DNA of 64,000 nucleotides from Caulobacter sp. Root343. Lineage in GTDB: Bacteria > Pseudomonadota > Alphaproteobacteria > Caulobacterales > Caulobacteraceae. The position numbers and the translations under genes are program-made. The notes below the pieces were generated by a model. It was given only the letters and a program-made list of their open reading frames with translations. It did no database searches and was not told where the DNA came from. Of the stretch, positions 32,686 through 41,253 are shown piece by piece. Each line of letters starts with the position of its first letter. The stretch's first letter is position 1. The stretch spans positions 50,260-114,259 of the forward strand of contig NZ_LMDF01000011.1 in NCBI RefSeq assembly GCF_001425745.1. Direction: 5' to 3'.

Positions 32686-33312
32686 ATGATTACCGTGTGG
32701 GGCGGACAGACCTCGCGATCGATCCGGGTCGTCTGGGTGCTGGAAGAGATGGGCCTGCCCTACCGCGTGCGGCAGGTGGACATGCTGGCCGCCGAGCAGG
32801 ACCCCGAGTTCCTGGCGATCAACCCCGCCGACTACATCCCGGCGATCGAGGACGGCGACGTGGTCATGGTCGAGTCGATCGCGATCATGGAGTACCTGAT
32901 GGCCCGCTACGGGCCGACGCCGCTGGCGCCCGCGCCGAACGATCCGACCTTTCCCGCCTATCAGCAGTTTCTGCACCTGGGCGAAGCCGGCCTCGCCACC
33001 CTGATGATGCCCGTCGTCGTCAGCCGCTTCATCGCGCCCGAGGCCGAGCGGGAGAACTGGGGCGCGAGCTGGTGTCTGCGGTCGTTCCAGAAACGGCTGA
33101 AGCTGGTCAGCCAACGGCTTGCCCGCTCGCCCTATCTCGCCGGCGAGGCTTTCACCGCCGCCGACATCTCGGTGACCTACGCCCTGAACCTGGGCCAACG
33201 GAACTGCGGCATCACCCTCGGCGACGTCGAACAGGCCTACCTCGCCCGCACCATGGGCCGCGACGCCTATAAGCGCGCCATGGCGCGTTCACACGAAGGG
33301 GTGAACGCCTAA
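32686..33312 (+). CDS. glutathione S-transferase
   Basis: This 208-residue GST has an N-terminal thioredoxin-like domain (GGQTSRSIRVVWVLEEMGLP, with the glutathione-contact cis-Pro in DYIPAIEDGD and the VESIAIMEYL motif). The C-terminal all-helical domain ends SPYLAGEAFTAADISVTYAL. ATG 32686 (MITVWGG) follows AGGAAAGG. It probably conjugates or reduces an electrophile; it is not linked to a defined pathway here. Confidence 0.88.
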   Translation: MITVWGGQTSRSIRVVWVLEEMGLPYRVRQVDMLAAEQDPEFLAINPADYIPAIEDGDVVMVESIAIMEYLMARYGPTPLAPAPNDPTFPAYQQFLHLGEAGLATLMMPVVVSRFIAPEAERENWGASWCLRSFQKRLKLVSQRLARSPYLAGEAFTAADISVTYALNLGQRNCGITLGDVEQAYLARTMGRDAYKRAMARSHEGVNA

Positions 33313-33500
33313 CCCTCGTCCGCCCCGCCGCCGGAGCAGCTCCCGCGGGCGAATGGCGATTGGCAGGCGACTAGCGCTCGCTCGATTTTCCGGACGCACG
33401 AGCCCGCGGCTTGGCGCGAGAAAAACCGCGACCATCATCCAAAACACCGTCCTGGAACGGAGATCGGCGAAGCCGAATTCGGCTAAGTGATTGAAGAAAA
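33313..33500. other. intergenic region with 14-bp palindrome
   Basis: No gene is supported. The perfect palindrome AGCCGAATTCGGCT (33471-33484) lies 16-17 bp 3' of the minus-strand tRNA and could form a weak AATT-looped hairpin terminator. Confidence 0.35.
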
Positions 33501-33577
33501 TGGCGCGCCCGGAACGATTCGAACGTCCGACCCTCAGATTCGTAGTCTGATGCTCTATCCAGCTGAGCTACGGGCGC
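33501..33577 (-). tRNA. tRNA-Arg (ACG)
   Basis: The minus strand gives GCGCCCGTAGCTCAGCTGG, an anticodon arm TCAGA-CTACGAA-TCTGA with anticodon ACG, TTCGAATC in the T loop, and the 3' end CGGGCGC-G-CCA with CCA encoded. The acceptor pairs perfectly. The gene is 77 nt. A34 is expected to be deaminated to inosine, reading CGN codons. Confidence 0.97.
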
Positions 33578-33862
33578 GCACTGCCTTGCGGCGAGGCGGG
33601 GGAGATAGCCGGTTCATTCCGGGGACGCAAGCCCGGTTCGCCGGATAATCTCGAAAAGTTTCGCGCAACGGCGTTCAGCCTCGCGCGCAATCTCGCGCGC
33701 GCTGGCGCCTGGTGAAGGTTCAACGGGATCGATCGCGCTTTTCGCGGTCTATCCAGGCGTGACAGCGCCGCTCTATTGGTGTCCATGAAGGCTTCCGAGA
33801 CGGCGGGCAGGCCGCGCTTGGAGCCTGTCCGTCACGCGCCAGCGTTCGTCATGAGGATCCGT
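33578..33862. other. intergenic region upstream of ggt
   Basis: No RNA or protein gene is supported. It includes the promoter side of tRNA-Arg and a GC-rich direct-repeat stretch (33688-33710, CTCGCGCGCAATCTCGCGCGCG-like) without clear meaning. AGGAT at 33853-33857 is the ribosome site of ggt. Confidence 0.4.
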
Positions 33863-35617
33863 ATGCGTCGTTTCGTTTCCCTGCTCGCCTTGTCCGCCGC
33901 GCTGCAACTGACGCTGTCTCCGGTCGCCGCCCAAGCCGAGTCGATCCGGGCCGAGTCGATTCCGCTGGGCATGCCCACGCCCAAGGCGCCGACCACCTCC
34001 CCCCAGGCGAAGGGCATGGTCGCCGCCGCCAATCCATTGGCGGTCGAGGCGGGCTTGCGCGTGTTGCGCGAGGGCGGCGGCGCGGTCGACGCCGCCGTGG
34101 CCATCCAGGCGGTGCTGGGCCTGGTGGAGCCGCAGAGCTCGGGGCTGGGCGGCGGCGCGTTCCTGGTGTTCTACGACGCCAAGACCGGCAAGGTGACGGC
34201 CTATGACGGCCGCGAGACGGCGCCCGCCGGCGCGGGACCGGACATGTTCCTGGCCCCCGACGGCAAGCCCTTGCCCTTCGTGCGGGCGGTGCTATCCGGC
34301 CGCGCCACCGGCGTGCCGGGCGCGGTGGCCATGCTGGCCCAGGCCCAGAAGGAACACGGCAAGATCGCCTGGAGCGCCCTGTTCAGCGACGCCGAAAAGC
34401 TGGCCGCCGACGGCTTCGTGGTCAGCCCGCGCCTGGCCGGCATGATCGCCAGCCGCGCGCCGCAGGCGTCCGCGCCCGACGCGGTGAAGTACTTCACCAA
34501 GCCGGACGGCGGCCGCTACCAGGCCGGCGACGTGCTGAAGAACCCGGCCTATGCCGAGACAGTGCGCCGGATCGCCGCCGAGGGCCCGTCGGCCCTGTAC
34601 GAAGGCCCGCTGGCCCAGGCGATCGTCGATCGCGTGCACGAGGGCGAACTGGCCGGCGCCATGTCCCTGCAGGACCTCAAGACCTACCGGCCGCGCTCGG
34701 CCGCCGCCCTGTGCCGTCCTTGGAAGGTCTACAGCGTCTGCGTGCCCAACCCGCAGTCCAGCGGTCTGGCGGTGATCCAGGCGCTGCAGATGCTGGAGCA
34801 CACCGACATCGGCAAGCGCGGCCCGACCGATCCGGTCGCCTGGACCCTGCTGGCCCAGGCCGAACGGGTCATGTACGCCGACCGCGACCGCTATGTGGGC
34901 GATCCGTCATACGTGACGGTGCCGGTGAAGGGCCTGCTGGACCCGAAATACGTCGCCCGGCGCGCCAAGCTGATCACCCCGACCGCCGGCGCGGCCCCGC
35001 CGTTCGGCCGTCCGCCGGGCGCGCCCAAGGCCGGCGTCGACATGACCAAGGAGCCCGGCGGCACCACCCACCTGGTCGTCGTCGACCCGCAGGGCAATGT
35101 CGTCTCGATGACCACCACGGTCGAGAGCATCTTCGGCTCGGGCCGCATGGTCGGCGGCTTCTTCCTGAACAATCAGATGACGGACTTCTCGTTCTCGCCG
35201 AAGGAGAAGGACGGCGCGCCGGCGGCCAACGCCGTGGCCGGGGGCAAGCGCCCCCGTTCGTCGATGGCTCCGACCATCGTGCTCGACAAGAAGGGCAAGT
35301 TCGTCGCCGCCGTCGGCTCGCCGGGCGGCAACGCCATCCTGTCCTACAATCTGAAGGCCATGGTCGGGCTGTTCTACTGGGGCCTCAACGTGCAGCAGGC
35401 CGTGTCGCTGCCCAACATCGTGGCGCGGGGCGACATGTTCTCGGGCGACGCCGACCTGTTCGGCCCGGCAATGCTGGCGGCGCTGAACGCGCACGGCGTG
35501 CCGGTCAAGGTCGGCCAGTTGGAGACCTCGGGCCTGCAGGGCGTGATCGTGCGTCCGGGCGGCATGCTGGAAGGCGGCGCCGATCCGCGCCGCGAGGGCG
35601 TGGCCAAGGGGCTCTAG
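33863..35617 (+). CDS. ggt: gamma-glutamyltransferase
   Basis: This periplasmic Ntn-hydrolase (584 residues as called) cleaves gamma-glutamyl bonds of glutathione and is made as a precursor that self-cleaves. The signal peptide is MRRFVSLLALSAALQLTL to PVAAQA. The large subunit has AVDAAVAIQAVLGLVEPQSSG-like and GLGGGAFLVFYDA. The cleavage/nucleophile Thr lies in EPGGTTHLVVVDPQG. The small subunit has FLNNQMTDFSF and RPRSSMAPTIVL, with the glutamate-contact motif VGSPGGNAIL. The start ATG 33863 follows GAGGATCC at suitable spacing; an ATG at 33851 also exists. Confidence 0.92.
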   Translation: MRRFVSLLALSAALQLTLSPVAAQAESIRAESIPLGMPTPKAPTTSPQAKGMVAAANPLAVEAGLRVLREGGGAVDAAVAIQAVLGLVEPQSSGLGGGAFLVFYDAKTGKVTAYDGRETAPAGAGPDMFLAPDGKPLPFVRAVLSGRATGVPGAVAMLAQAQKEHGKIAWSALFSDAEKLAADGFVVSPRLAGMIASRAPQASAPDAVKYFTKPDGGRYQAGDVLKNPAYAETVRRIAAEGPSALYEGPLAQAIVDRVHEGELAGAMSLQDLKTYRPRSAAALCRPWKVYSVCVPNPQSSGLAVIQALQMLEHTDIGKRGPTDPVAWTLLAQAERVMYADRDRYVGDPSYVTVPVKGLLDPKYVARRAKLITPTAGAAPPFGRPPGAPKAGVDMTKEPGGTTHLVVVDPQGNVVSMTTTVESIFGSGRMVGGFFLNNQMTDFSFSPKEKDGAPAANAVAGGKRPRSSMAPTIVLDKKGKFVAAVGSPGGNAILSYNLKAMVGLFYWGLNVQQAVSLPNIVARGDMFSGDADLFGPAMLAALNAHGVPVKVGQLETSGLQGVIVRPGGMLEGGADPRREGVAKGL

Positions 35618-35629
35618 GGTCTTCGCGCT

Positions 35630-35860
35630 CTAGGTTCGGGCTTGGTGCTCTTCCAGGCCCGCCTCGACCTCGGCGCGGGAGAAGACCTCCTCCTGGCCGT
35701 CGATCAGCAGTTCAGCGTCGGCCGCCTCCTGCACCGCGACCATCGCCGCCACGCGGCGCAGGGCGGTGGGCGCGTCGACCGCCTCGACGGTGATCTCGTG
35801 GATCGGAGCGCTGTTCGGAGACGCGCCGATCTTCACCGCGATGGTCCAGGTCGTCGTCAT
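35630..35860 (-). CDS. small conserved-type hypothetical protein
   Basis: This is a 76-residue protein (MTTTWTIAVKIGASPNSAPI ... EEHQART) without a signal peptide or membrane segment; the sequence alternates short strands and helices. It starts 11 nt after the histidine-kinase stop, so it is the last gene of the six-gene operon. Its ATG is preceded by AGGAGA on the minus strand. I do not recognise a family. Confidence 0.65.
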   Translation of the reverse strand: MTTTWTIAVKIGASPNSAPIHEITVEAVDAPTALRRVAAMVAVQEAADAELLIDGQEEVFSRAEVEAGLEEHQART

Positions 35861-35871
35861 CGGACTATCTC

Positions 35872-37362
35872 CTAGGCTGCGGACGCGCCGGTCCGGTCGT
35901 CCGGGTCCGGCAGCGGATCCGGAACGCCCGCCAGCGTCAGATCGAACACCGAGCCCCCCGGACCGGTTTCCACCAGGGCCAGATCGCCGCCGTGACCTTG
36001 GGCCAGCTCGCGGGCGATGGCCAGGCCCAGGCCCGTGCCGCCGCGCCGCACCGAGCCGACGAACGGCTGGAACAGGTTGGCGCGGGCCCGTTCCGGCACG
36101 CCGGGACCGTCGTCGGACAGGCGCAGGATGCTCATGCCGTCGGCGCGGCGCAGCTCGACGAACACCTTGCCCTTGCCGCCTCGGTCGGGCGCGCCCTCGA
36201 TCGCCTCGCGGGCGTTGCGCAGCAGGTTGGTGAGGATGCGGTGCAGTTGGTCTGGATCGGCCAGCACCTGCTCGCGCGGGTCGATCACCGTCTCCAGGCC
36301 CACGCCCTGCGGCGTCAGGCCGGCGTCCTCGGCGGCCATGTCCAGGGCGGGGCGTAGCGACATCGGCCGCACGACGGGCTCCGGCTCCTTTGACTTGCCG
36401 TAGGCCATGACGTCCGAGGCCAGGGTGATGGCCCGGTCGAGGGCTCGCTCGAGGCGCGGCAAGGCCTGGGCCACCTTGGGGTCGCCCAGGGCCGCCAGGC
36501 GGTCCGAGGCCATCTGGGCGCTGGTCAGCATGTTGCGCAGGTCGTGATTGATCTTGGCCACCGCCTCGCCCAGGGCGGCCAGGCGGGCCTTGGAGGCCAG
36601 GGCGGTCAGCAGATCGGTCTGCATCCGGTCCAGCTCAAGCTCGGCGCGGCCGATCTCGTCGCGACGCTTGGATACGGTGATGCGGGCGGCCGGGTCGTCG
36701 GGGTCGCCCCGGAAGGCCTCCATGGCCCGGGTGATCCGCTGCATCGGGCGGACCAGGAAGATGTTCAGGAAGGCGTAGACGAACAGGCCGGCCAGGGCCG
36801 CGACGAAGACGGTGATCCCGGTGAGCCGCCAGAAATAGGTGACCAGCAACGCCTTCAGAGGAGCGTCGGGCAGCACGACCTCGACGAACTCGGCCTTCCG
36901 GAAGCGCGGCTCGGCCATCACCCGGACCATGCTGCCCTTGGGGCTGGTCAGGGTGAAGTAGGGGGCGGCCAGCCACGAGCCCGGATTCTGGCGGCGCAGG
37001 TCGACCAGATAGGGCGTCTCGAACGGCTGCTTGGGCGGCAGAACGAGGCGCCGCGCCCCCTCGGCCTGCACCGCGACCGTGACGGCCCCGGCCTGGTCGA
37101 ACATCTGGTTGGCGACCGCGTCGCTGACCCGCAGGTTCGGATCGGACTCGGCGATGGTCGAGGCCAGCTCGCCCGCGCGCACCCGGTCCAGCAGCCACTG
37201 CCGCTCGTAGTCGGCCAAGGTCGGCGGCAAGACCAGCAGGCCGCCCAGGGTGACGACGATGGCGGTGAACAGCAGCAGGCGCGCCGACAGGCCGCCGGGC
37301 CACGGAAATCGCTTCCGGGGCGGGGCGGGCTCAGTCTCCGACGGCGAAACCGTTTCGACCAT
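35872..37362 (-). CDS. HAMP-containing sensor histidine kinase (orphan)
   Basis: This 496-residue two-pass membrane kinase has TM1 at about 27-48, a periplasmic sensor segment about 49-175, TM2 at 176-204, and HAMP at 203-255. The phospho-acceptor His273 is in AKINHDLRNML, an unusual H-box of the HWE/HisKA-like type. The ATPase motifs are ILTNLLRNAREAIEG (N box), LSDDGPGVP (G1) and GGTGLGLAIARELA (G2). No response regulator lies beside it. It is transcribed with a VTT membrane protein and pyrD, so the signal may relate to envelope or pyrimidine status; this is inference. Confidence 0.92.
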   Translation of the reverse strand: MVETVSPSETEPAPPRKRFPWPGGLSARLLLFTAIVVTLGGLLVLPPTLADYERQWLLDRVRAGELASTIAESDPNLRVSDAVANQMFDQAGAVTVAVQAEGARRLVLPPKQPFETPYLVDLRRQNPGSWLAAPYFTLTSPKGSMVRVMAEPRFRKAEFVEVVLPDAPLKALLVTYFWRLTGITVFVAALAGLFVYAFLNIFLVRPMQRITRAMEAFRGDPDDPAARITVSKRRDEIGRAELELDRMQTDLLTALASKARLAALGEAVAKINHDLRNMLTSAQMASDRLAALGDPKVAQALPRLERALDRAITLASDVMAYGKSKEPEPVVRPMSLRPALDMAAEDAGLTPQGVGLETVIDPREQVLADPDQLHRILTNLLRNAREAIEGAPDRGGKGKVFVELRRADGMSILRLSDDGPGVPERARANLFQPFVGSVRRGGTGLGLAIARELAQGHGGDLALVETGPGGSVFDLTLAGVPDPLPDPDDRTGASAA

Positions 37363-37371
37363 TCGGGGCGG

Positions 37372-38109
37372 CTACTTCTCGTCCAGCGGCGCGGCTCCGC
37401 GCCCTTTGCGCCAATGGCGCCACAACGGCGGCAGAAAGGCCAGAACGCCCATGCCGATGATGGGAAGATAGATTCGCGGCGAGAAGAGGGTTTCCAGCGT
37501 CACCGGCCCACCTTGCGCGAAGATATGGCCAAGTCCCGCGCCGATCCCGGCATAGACGAAAGAGCTCGGGATCATGCCCAGCAACGAGGCGAGCACGAAG
37601 GTGCGAACGCGAATGTTCATCAGCCCGGCCGCGACATTGACGATCAGCAGCGGAAAGGCGGGGATCAGGCGCAGGGTCAGCAGGTAGTTGAAGGCGTCGC
37701 CCTTGAAGCCTTCCTCGACCCTGGCCAGGAAGGCGCCCGGCTTGCGGCGCAGGATGTCCCCGAACGCGGTGCGGAAGACCAGATAGATCACGGTGGAGCC
37801 GCCGGTGGCGCCGGTCACGGCCGCGAACCCGCCGCCGATCGGGCCGAACAGGAAGCCGCCGGTCAGGGACAGGATCAGCGCGCCTGGCAGCGAGACGGCG
37901 ACCGTGCCGACATAGATCGCCAAGTAGATCGCCGCGCACAGCAGCGGACGGTTGTGGGCGAACCTCTGTAGCTGGCTGCCCCGCGCGCGCAGCTCCTCCA
38001 GCGAGATGTGGTCGGCCACGCCGCTGGCCAAGGCGGCCACGAACAGGATGACGATGACCGCCAGCGGCCCGAAACGGCGCAGCAGCGTCAGGACGCGCTC
38101 ACGGGTCAT
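37372..38109 (-). CDS. VTT/DedA-like membrane protein (TVP38/TMEM64 family)
   Basis: This 245-residue inner-membrane protein of the SNARE-associated/VTT group has six or so helices. The diagnostic stretch runs GALILSLTGGFLFGPIGGGF, then ATGGSTVIYLVFR, and LRLIPAFPLLIVNVAAGL. Family members act as lipid scramblases or affect membrane stress; the role here is unproven. The ATGA overlap with pyrD means they are translated together, and the histidine kinase begins 9 nt after its stop. Confidence 0.88.
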   Translation of the reverse strand: MTRERVLTLLRRFGPLAVIVILFVAALASGVADHISLEELRARGSQLQRFAHNRPLLCAAIYLAIYVGTVAVSLPGALILSLTGGFLFGPIGGGFAAVTGATGGSTVIYLVFRTAFGDILRRKPGAFLARVEEGFKGDAFNYLLTLRLIPAFPLLIVNVAAGLMNIRVRTFVLASLLGMIPSSFVYAGIGAGLGHIFAQGGPVTLETLFSPRIYLPIIGMGVLAFLPPLWRHWRKGRGAAPLDEK

Positions 38110-39164
38110 GGCGCGCCGACCGCGTCCTCGACCGCGGTGAAGCCGTCGGCCCGCAGGCGCGCGGCCAGGTCGCGCTTGATCCGGGTCACCAGGCCCGGGC
38201 CGCCATAGACCAGGGCCGAATAGAGCTGCACCGCCCGCGCGCCGGCGCGGATCTTGGCGTAGGCGTCCGCGCCGCTGGCGATCCCGCCGGCCCCGACCAG
38301 GGCCACGCGGCCGGCGGCGGCGGCGTGGAAGCGGCTCAGCACCACCGTCGACGGCGCCAGCAGCGGCGCGCCCGACAGGCCGCCGCTCTCGCGCGCCTGA
38401 CCCGATTTCAGGCTCTCGGGACGAGCGATGGTGGTGTTGCTGACGATGATGGCGTCCAGGCCCGCACCGACCACGGTCTCGACGATCGCCTCGACCTCGC
38501 CGTCCTCGAGATCCGGCGCCACCTTCAGGAAGATCGGATAGTCGCGGCCGGTGGAGACCTTCATCGCCGCGCGGGCCTCGGACAGCCGGCCCAGCAGCTC
38601 TTCCAGCGCGGCCTTGGTCTGCAGGGCCCGCAGGCCGGGCGTGTTGGGCGAGGAGATGTTGGCGGTAAAATAGTCCGACAGGCCCCACAGCCGGGTCAGG
38701 CCGACCACGTAGTCCTCGATCCGGTCGCCGGCGTCCTTGTTGGCCCCGATATTGGCGCCGACGACGCCGCCCTTGCCCTGGCGCGTCGCCAGGCGTCGGG
38801 CGAAGGGATCCAGGCCGCCATTGTTGAAGCCCATGCGGTTGATCACCGCCTGGTCCTGGGTCAGGCGGAACAGGCGCGGACGCGGATTGCCGGCCTGGGC
38901 CAGGGGCGTGACCGTGCCCGCCTCGACGAAGCCGAAGCCGGCGTCCAGCATGGCGTCCGGGACCTCGGCGTTCTTGTCGAAGCCGGCGGCCAAGCCCACG
39001 CAGTTGGGCAAATCAAGGCCCGCGAGCCTCACAGCCAGGATCGGATCGTCCGGACCGCCGTCGCGGGGACCCAGGCCCAGCTTCAAGCCCCGGATGGCCA
39101 GGCCGTGCGCGTCCTCGGGATCGAAGGCGTGCAGCGCACGGGCGGCGAGATCGTGAAGGCTCAT
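38106..39164 (-). CDS. pyrD: dihydroorotate dehydrogenase (quinone), class 2
   Basis: This membrane-associated flavoenzyme oxidises dihydroorotate to orotate using quinone. The 352-residue chain opens with a short amphipathic N-terminal helix. It has GLAAGFDKNAEVPDAML, RMGFNNGGLD, and the catalytic Ser in TANISSPNTPGLRALQ. FMN contacts include VSNTTIARPE, GLSGAPLLA and LVGAGGIASGADAYAKIRAG. The class 2 type is indicated by the N-terminal extension and NISSPNTPGLR. Four-base overlaps tie it to the DUF952 and VTT genes. Confidence 0.95.
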   Translation of the reverse strand: MSLHDLAARALHAFDPEDAHGLAIRGLKLGLGPRDGGPDDPILAVRLAGLDLPNCVGLAAGFDKNAEVPDAMLDAGFGFVEAGTVTPLAQAGNPRPRLFRLTQDQAVINRMGFNNGGLDPFARRLATRQGKGGVVGANIGANKDAGDRIEDYVVGLTRLWGLSDYFTANISSPNTPGLRALQTKAALEELLGRLSEARAAMKVSTGRDYPIFLKVAPDLEDGEVEAIVETVVGAGLDAIIVSNTTIARPESLKSGQARESGGLSGAPLLAPSTVVLSRFHAAAAGRVALVGAGGIASGADAYAKIRAGARAVQLYSALVYGGPGLVTRIKRDLAARLRADGFTAVEDAVGAP

Positions 39165-39505
39165 ATGGAAAGAACGCCCAGCTGCGGCACGCCGTCGGCG
39201 TCCAGTTCGAGATCGGCCTGGCTCAACACTTCGCCGACCAGCAGCGGACGATAGAGATGCGGGAACAGCGCGCCGCCGCGCGAGGCTTCCCACTTGAGGT
39301 CCTGGCCCAGGCTCTCGGCCTCGACGCCCAGCAGGACGAGTCCGGTCTGGCCCTTGAACCACTTGGCGGCGGTCTCCTGGGCCTGGTCGGCGGCCGACAG
39401 GTGGATGAAGCCGTCCTGAAGATCGACGGCCGAGCCCTCGAACTGGCCGGCGGCCTTGGCGGCCTCCCACTCGGCGCGGGACAGGATCTTGTAGATCAGG
39501 GTCAT
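39161..39505 (-). CDS. DUF952 family protein
   Basis: This 114-residue protein is recognised as DUF952 from YKILSRAEWEAAKAAGQFEG, then DGFIHLSAADQAQETAAKWF, and FPHLYRPLLVGEVL. The family adopts a MoeA-like or phage-related small fold with conserved HLS and His. The start at 39505 (MTLIYK) overlaps the upstream sixA gene by ATGA, and its stop overlaps pyrD by ATGA. The function is unknown. Confidence 0.88.
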   Translation of the reverse strand: MTLIYKILSRAEWEAAKAAGQFEGSAVDLQDGFIHLSAADQAQETAAKWFKGQTGLVLLGVEAESLGQDLKWEASRGGALFPHLYRPLLVGEVLSQADLELDADGVPQLGVLSI

Positions 39506-40014
39506 TCGCCGCCGGCTCCGCCGTTCTCGTTGGCGTAGCACAGATGTTCCAGCACCGGGGGGCCGCCGCCGCCCCAGCGGAACACCACCACCGTCGCGGT
39601 CGGGAAGCGGGCGCGCAGCTTGTTGGTCTGGATCGGCGAGGCGCCGCCCTGGACGGCCAGACGCAGGGCCAGCTCGTGCATGCCGGGATTGTGACCGACC
39701 ACCATGACCGTCGCGGCCGCGTCGCCCTCGTCCTCCAGCGCCTGGACGATCTCTTCCGGATCGGCGTGATAGAGGTCGCGCGAGAGCTCGACCCGCGCCT
39801 TGGGGAAGCTGGCGGCGGCCTGCTCGGCCGTTTCGCGGGTGCGCCGGGCCGAGGAGGCCAGCATCAGGTCGGGGATCAGGCCCAGGCCGGCCAGCATCTT
39901 GCCCATGACGGCGGCGTCCGCCCGGCCGCTGTCGGCTAGGGCGCGCTCGAAGTCGCCGCCGCTGGCGGCGTGCCGCTCGGCCTTGCCGTGGCGCATCAGG
40001 ATCAGTCGCTCCAT
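39502..40014 (-). CDS. SixA-like histidine phosphatase
   Basis: This 170-residue phosphatase of the histidine-phosphatase (RHG) branch has LILMRHGKAERH for the catalytic His, SARRTRETAEQAAA for the Arg cluster, and VGHNPGMHEL for the second His. In E. coli SixA dephosphorylates phosphohistidine; the target here is unknown. It heads an operon that also holds an orphan histidine kinase, which makes phospho-His turnover an attractive hypothesis. ATG 40014 has a strong GGAGGA site. A second ATG at 40026 lies just upstream. Confidence 0.88.
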   Translation of the reverse strand: MERLILMRHGKAERHAASGGDFERALADSGRADAAVMGKMLAGLGLIPDLMLASSARRTRETAEQAAASFPKARVELSRDLYHADPEEIVQALEDEGDAAATVMVVGHNPGMHELALRLAVQGGASPIQTNKLRARFPTATVVVFRWGGGGPPVLEHLCYANENGGAGGE

Positions 40015-40058
40015 GGCGTCCTCCATAGCCGTCCGTCGCCTTGTCAGGAAGCGGGCGG

Positions 40059-40087
40059 TTGACACCTTCTTCGCCAAGCGCTCCAAG
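40059..40087 (+). promoter_or_regulatory. possible housekeeping promoter of metX
   Basis: TTGACAC (40059-40065), 14 bp and GCTCCAAG (40080-40087) resemble the Caulobacter consensus TTGACGS-N10-14-GCTANAWC. The start codon at 40093 leaves almost no leader, so no SAM riboswitch can fit. Confidence 0.35.
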
Positions 40088-40092
40088 GCGGC

Positions 40093-41253
40093 ATGGCTGC
40101 GCTCGATTTGCTCACGCTCGCCGACACGCCCATCGGTGGGGGAACCTGGCGATTTCCCGCCAACGAACCCCTGCGGCTCGATTCCGGCGGTGTGATCGAG
40201 GGCCTGGAGATCGGCTATCAGACCTACGGGACCCTGAACGCCGACAAGTCCAACGCCGTCCTAATCTGCCATGCCCTGACCGGCGACCAATATGTCGCCT
40301 CGCCGCACCCGACGACGGGCAAGCCCGGCTGGTGGCTGCGGATGATCGGCCCCGGCAAGCCGCTGGATCCCGAGCGGCACTTCATCATCTGCTCGAACGT
40401 GATCGGCGGCTGCATGGGCTCGACCGGCCCGGCCTCGACCAATCCGATCACCGGCAAGCCCTACGGCCTGTCGTTCCCGGTGATCACCATTCCCGACATG
40501 GTCCGCGCCCAGGCCATGCTGGTGAAGGCGCTGGGCATCGAGACCCTGTTCGCCGTGATCGGCGGCTCGATGGGCGGCATGCAGGCCCAGCAATGGGCGG
40601 TGGACTATCCCGAGCGCCTGTTCAGCGCCGTGATCCTGGCCTCGGCCTCGCGCCACTCGGCCCAGAACATCGCGTTCCACGAGGTAGGCCGCCAGGCGAT
40701 CATGGCCGACCCGGACTGGCGCGGCGGCGCCTATGCCGACCATGGCGTGCGGCCCGAAAAGGGTCTGGCCGTGGCGCGGATGGCCGCTCACATCACCTAT
40801 CTGTCGGAACCGGCCCTGCAGCGGAAGTTCGGCCGCGAGCTGAAGCGCGACGGTCTGTCGTGGGGCTTCGACGCCGACTTCCAGGTCGAAAGCTATCTGC
40901 GCCACCAGGGGGCCAGCTTCGTCGACCGGTTCGACGCCAACAGCTATCTCTACATCACCCGGGCCACCGACTATTTCGACATCGCCGCCGGCCATGGCGG
41001 GGTGCTGGCCAAGGCCTTCACCGGGGCGCGCGACGTGCGCTTCTGCGTGCTCAGCTTCACCAGCGACTGGCTGTATCCCACCGCCGAAGGCCGCCACCTG
41101 GTCCGCGCCCTGACCGCCGCCGGGGCCCGCGCGGCCTTCGCCGAGATCGAGAGCGACAAGGGCCACGACGCCTTCCTGCTGGACGAGCCGGTGATGGACT
41201 CGGCCCTGGCCGGCTTCCTGAGCTCGGCCGAGCGCGACCGGGGACTGACGTGA
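40093..41253 (+). CDS. metX: homoserine O-acetyltransferase
   Basis: MetX transfers an acyl group to homoserine in methionine synthesis. This 386-residue alpha/beta-hydrolase-type protein has the nucleophile in GGSMGGMQAQQWAV, the catalytic Asp in FTSDWLYPTAEGRH, the His in KGHDAFLLDE, and the substrate loop NVIGGCMGSTGPAST. It overlaps metW by GTGA. Acetyl versus succinyl donor cannot be assigned securely from the sequence alone; alphaproteobacterial MetX are sometimes succinyl-specific. Confidence 0.93.
   Translation: MAALDLLTLADTPIGGGTWRFPANEPLRLDSGGVIEGLEIGYQTYGTLNADKSNAVLICHALTGDQYVASPHPTTGKPGWWLRMIGPGKPLDPERHFIICSNVIGGCMGSTGPASTNPITGKPYGLSFPVITIPDMVRAQAMLVKALGIETLFAVIGGSMGGMQAQQWAVDYPERLFSAVILASASRHSAQNIAFHEVGRQAIMADPDWRGGAYADHGVRPEKGLAVARMAAHITYLSEPALQRKFGRELKRDGLSWGFDADFQVESYLRHQGASFVDRFDANSYLYITRATDYFDIAAGHGGVLAKAFTGARDVRFCVLSFTSDWLYPTAEGRHLVRALTAAGARAAFAEIESDKGHDAFLLDEPVMDSALAGFLSSAERDRGLT

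Noticed and set aside
40015..40092. SAM riboswitch upstream of metX
   Set aside because: Only 78 nt separate the divergent starts and no SAM-II-like conserved core was seen.
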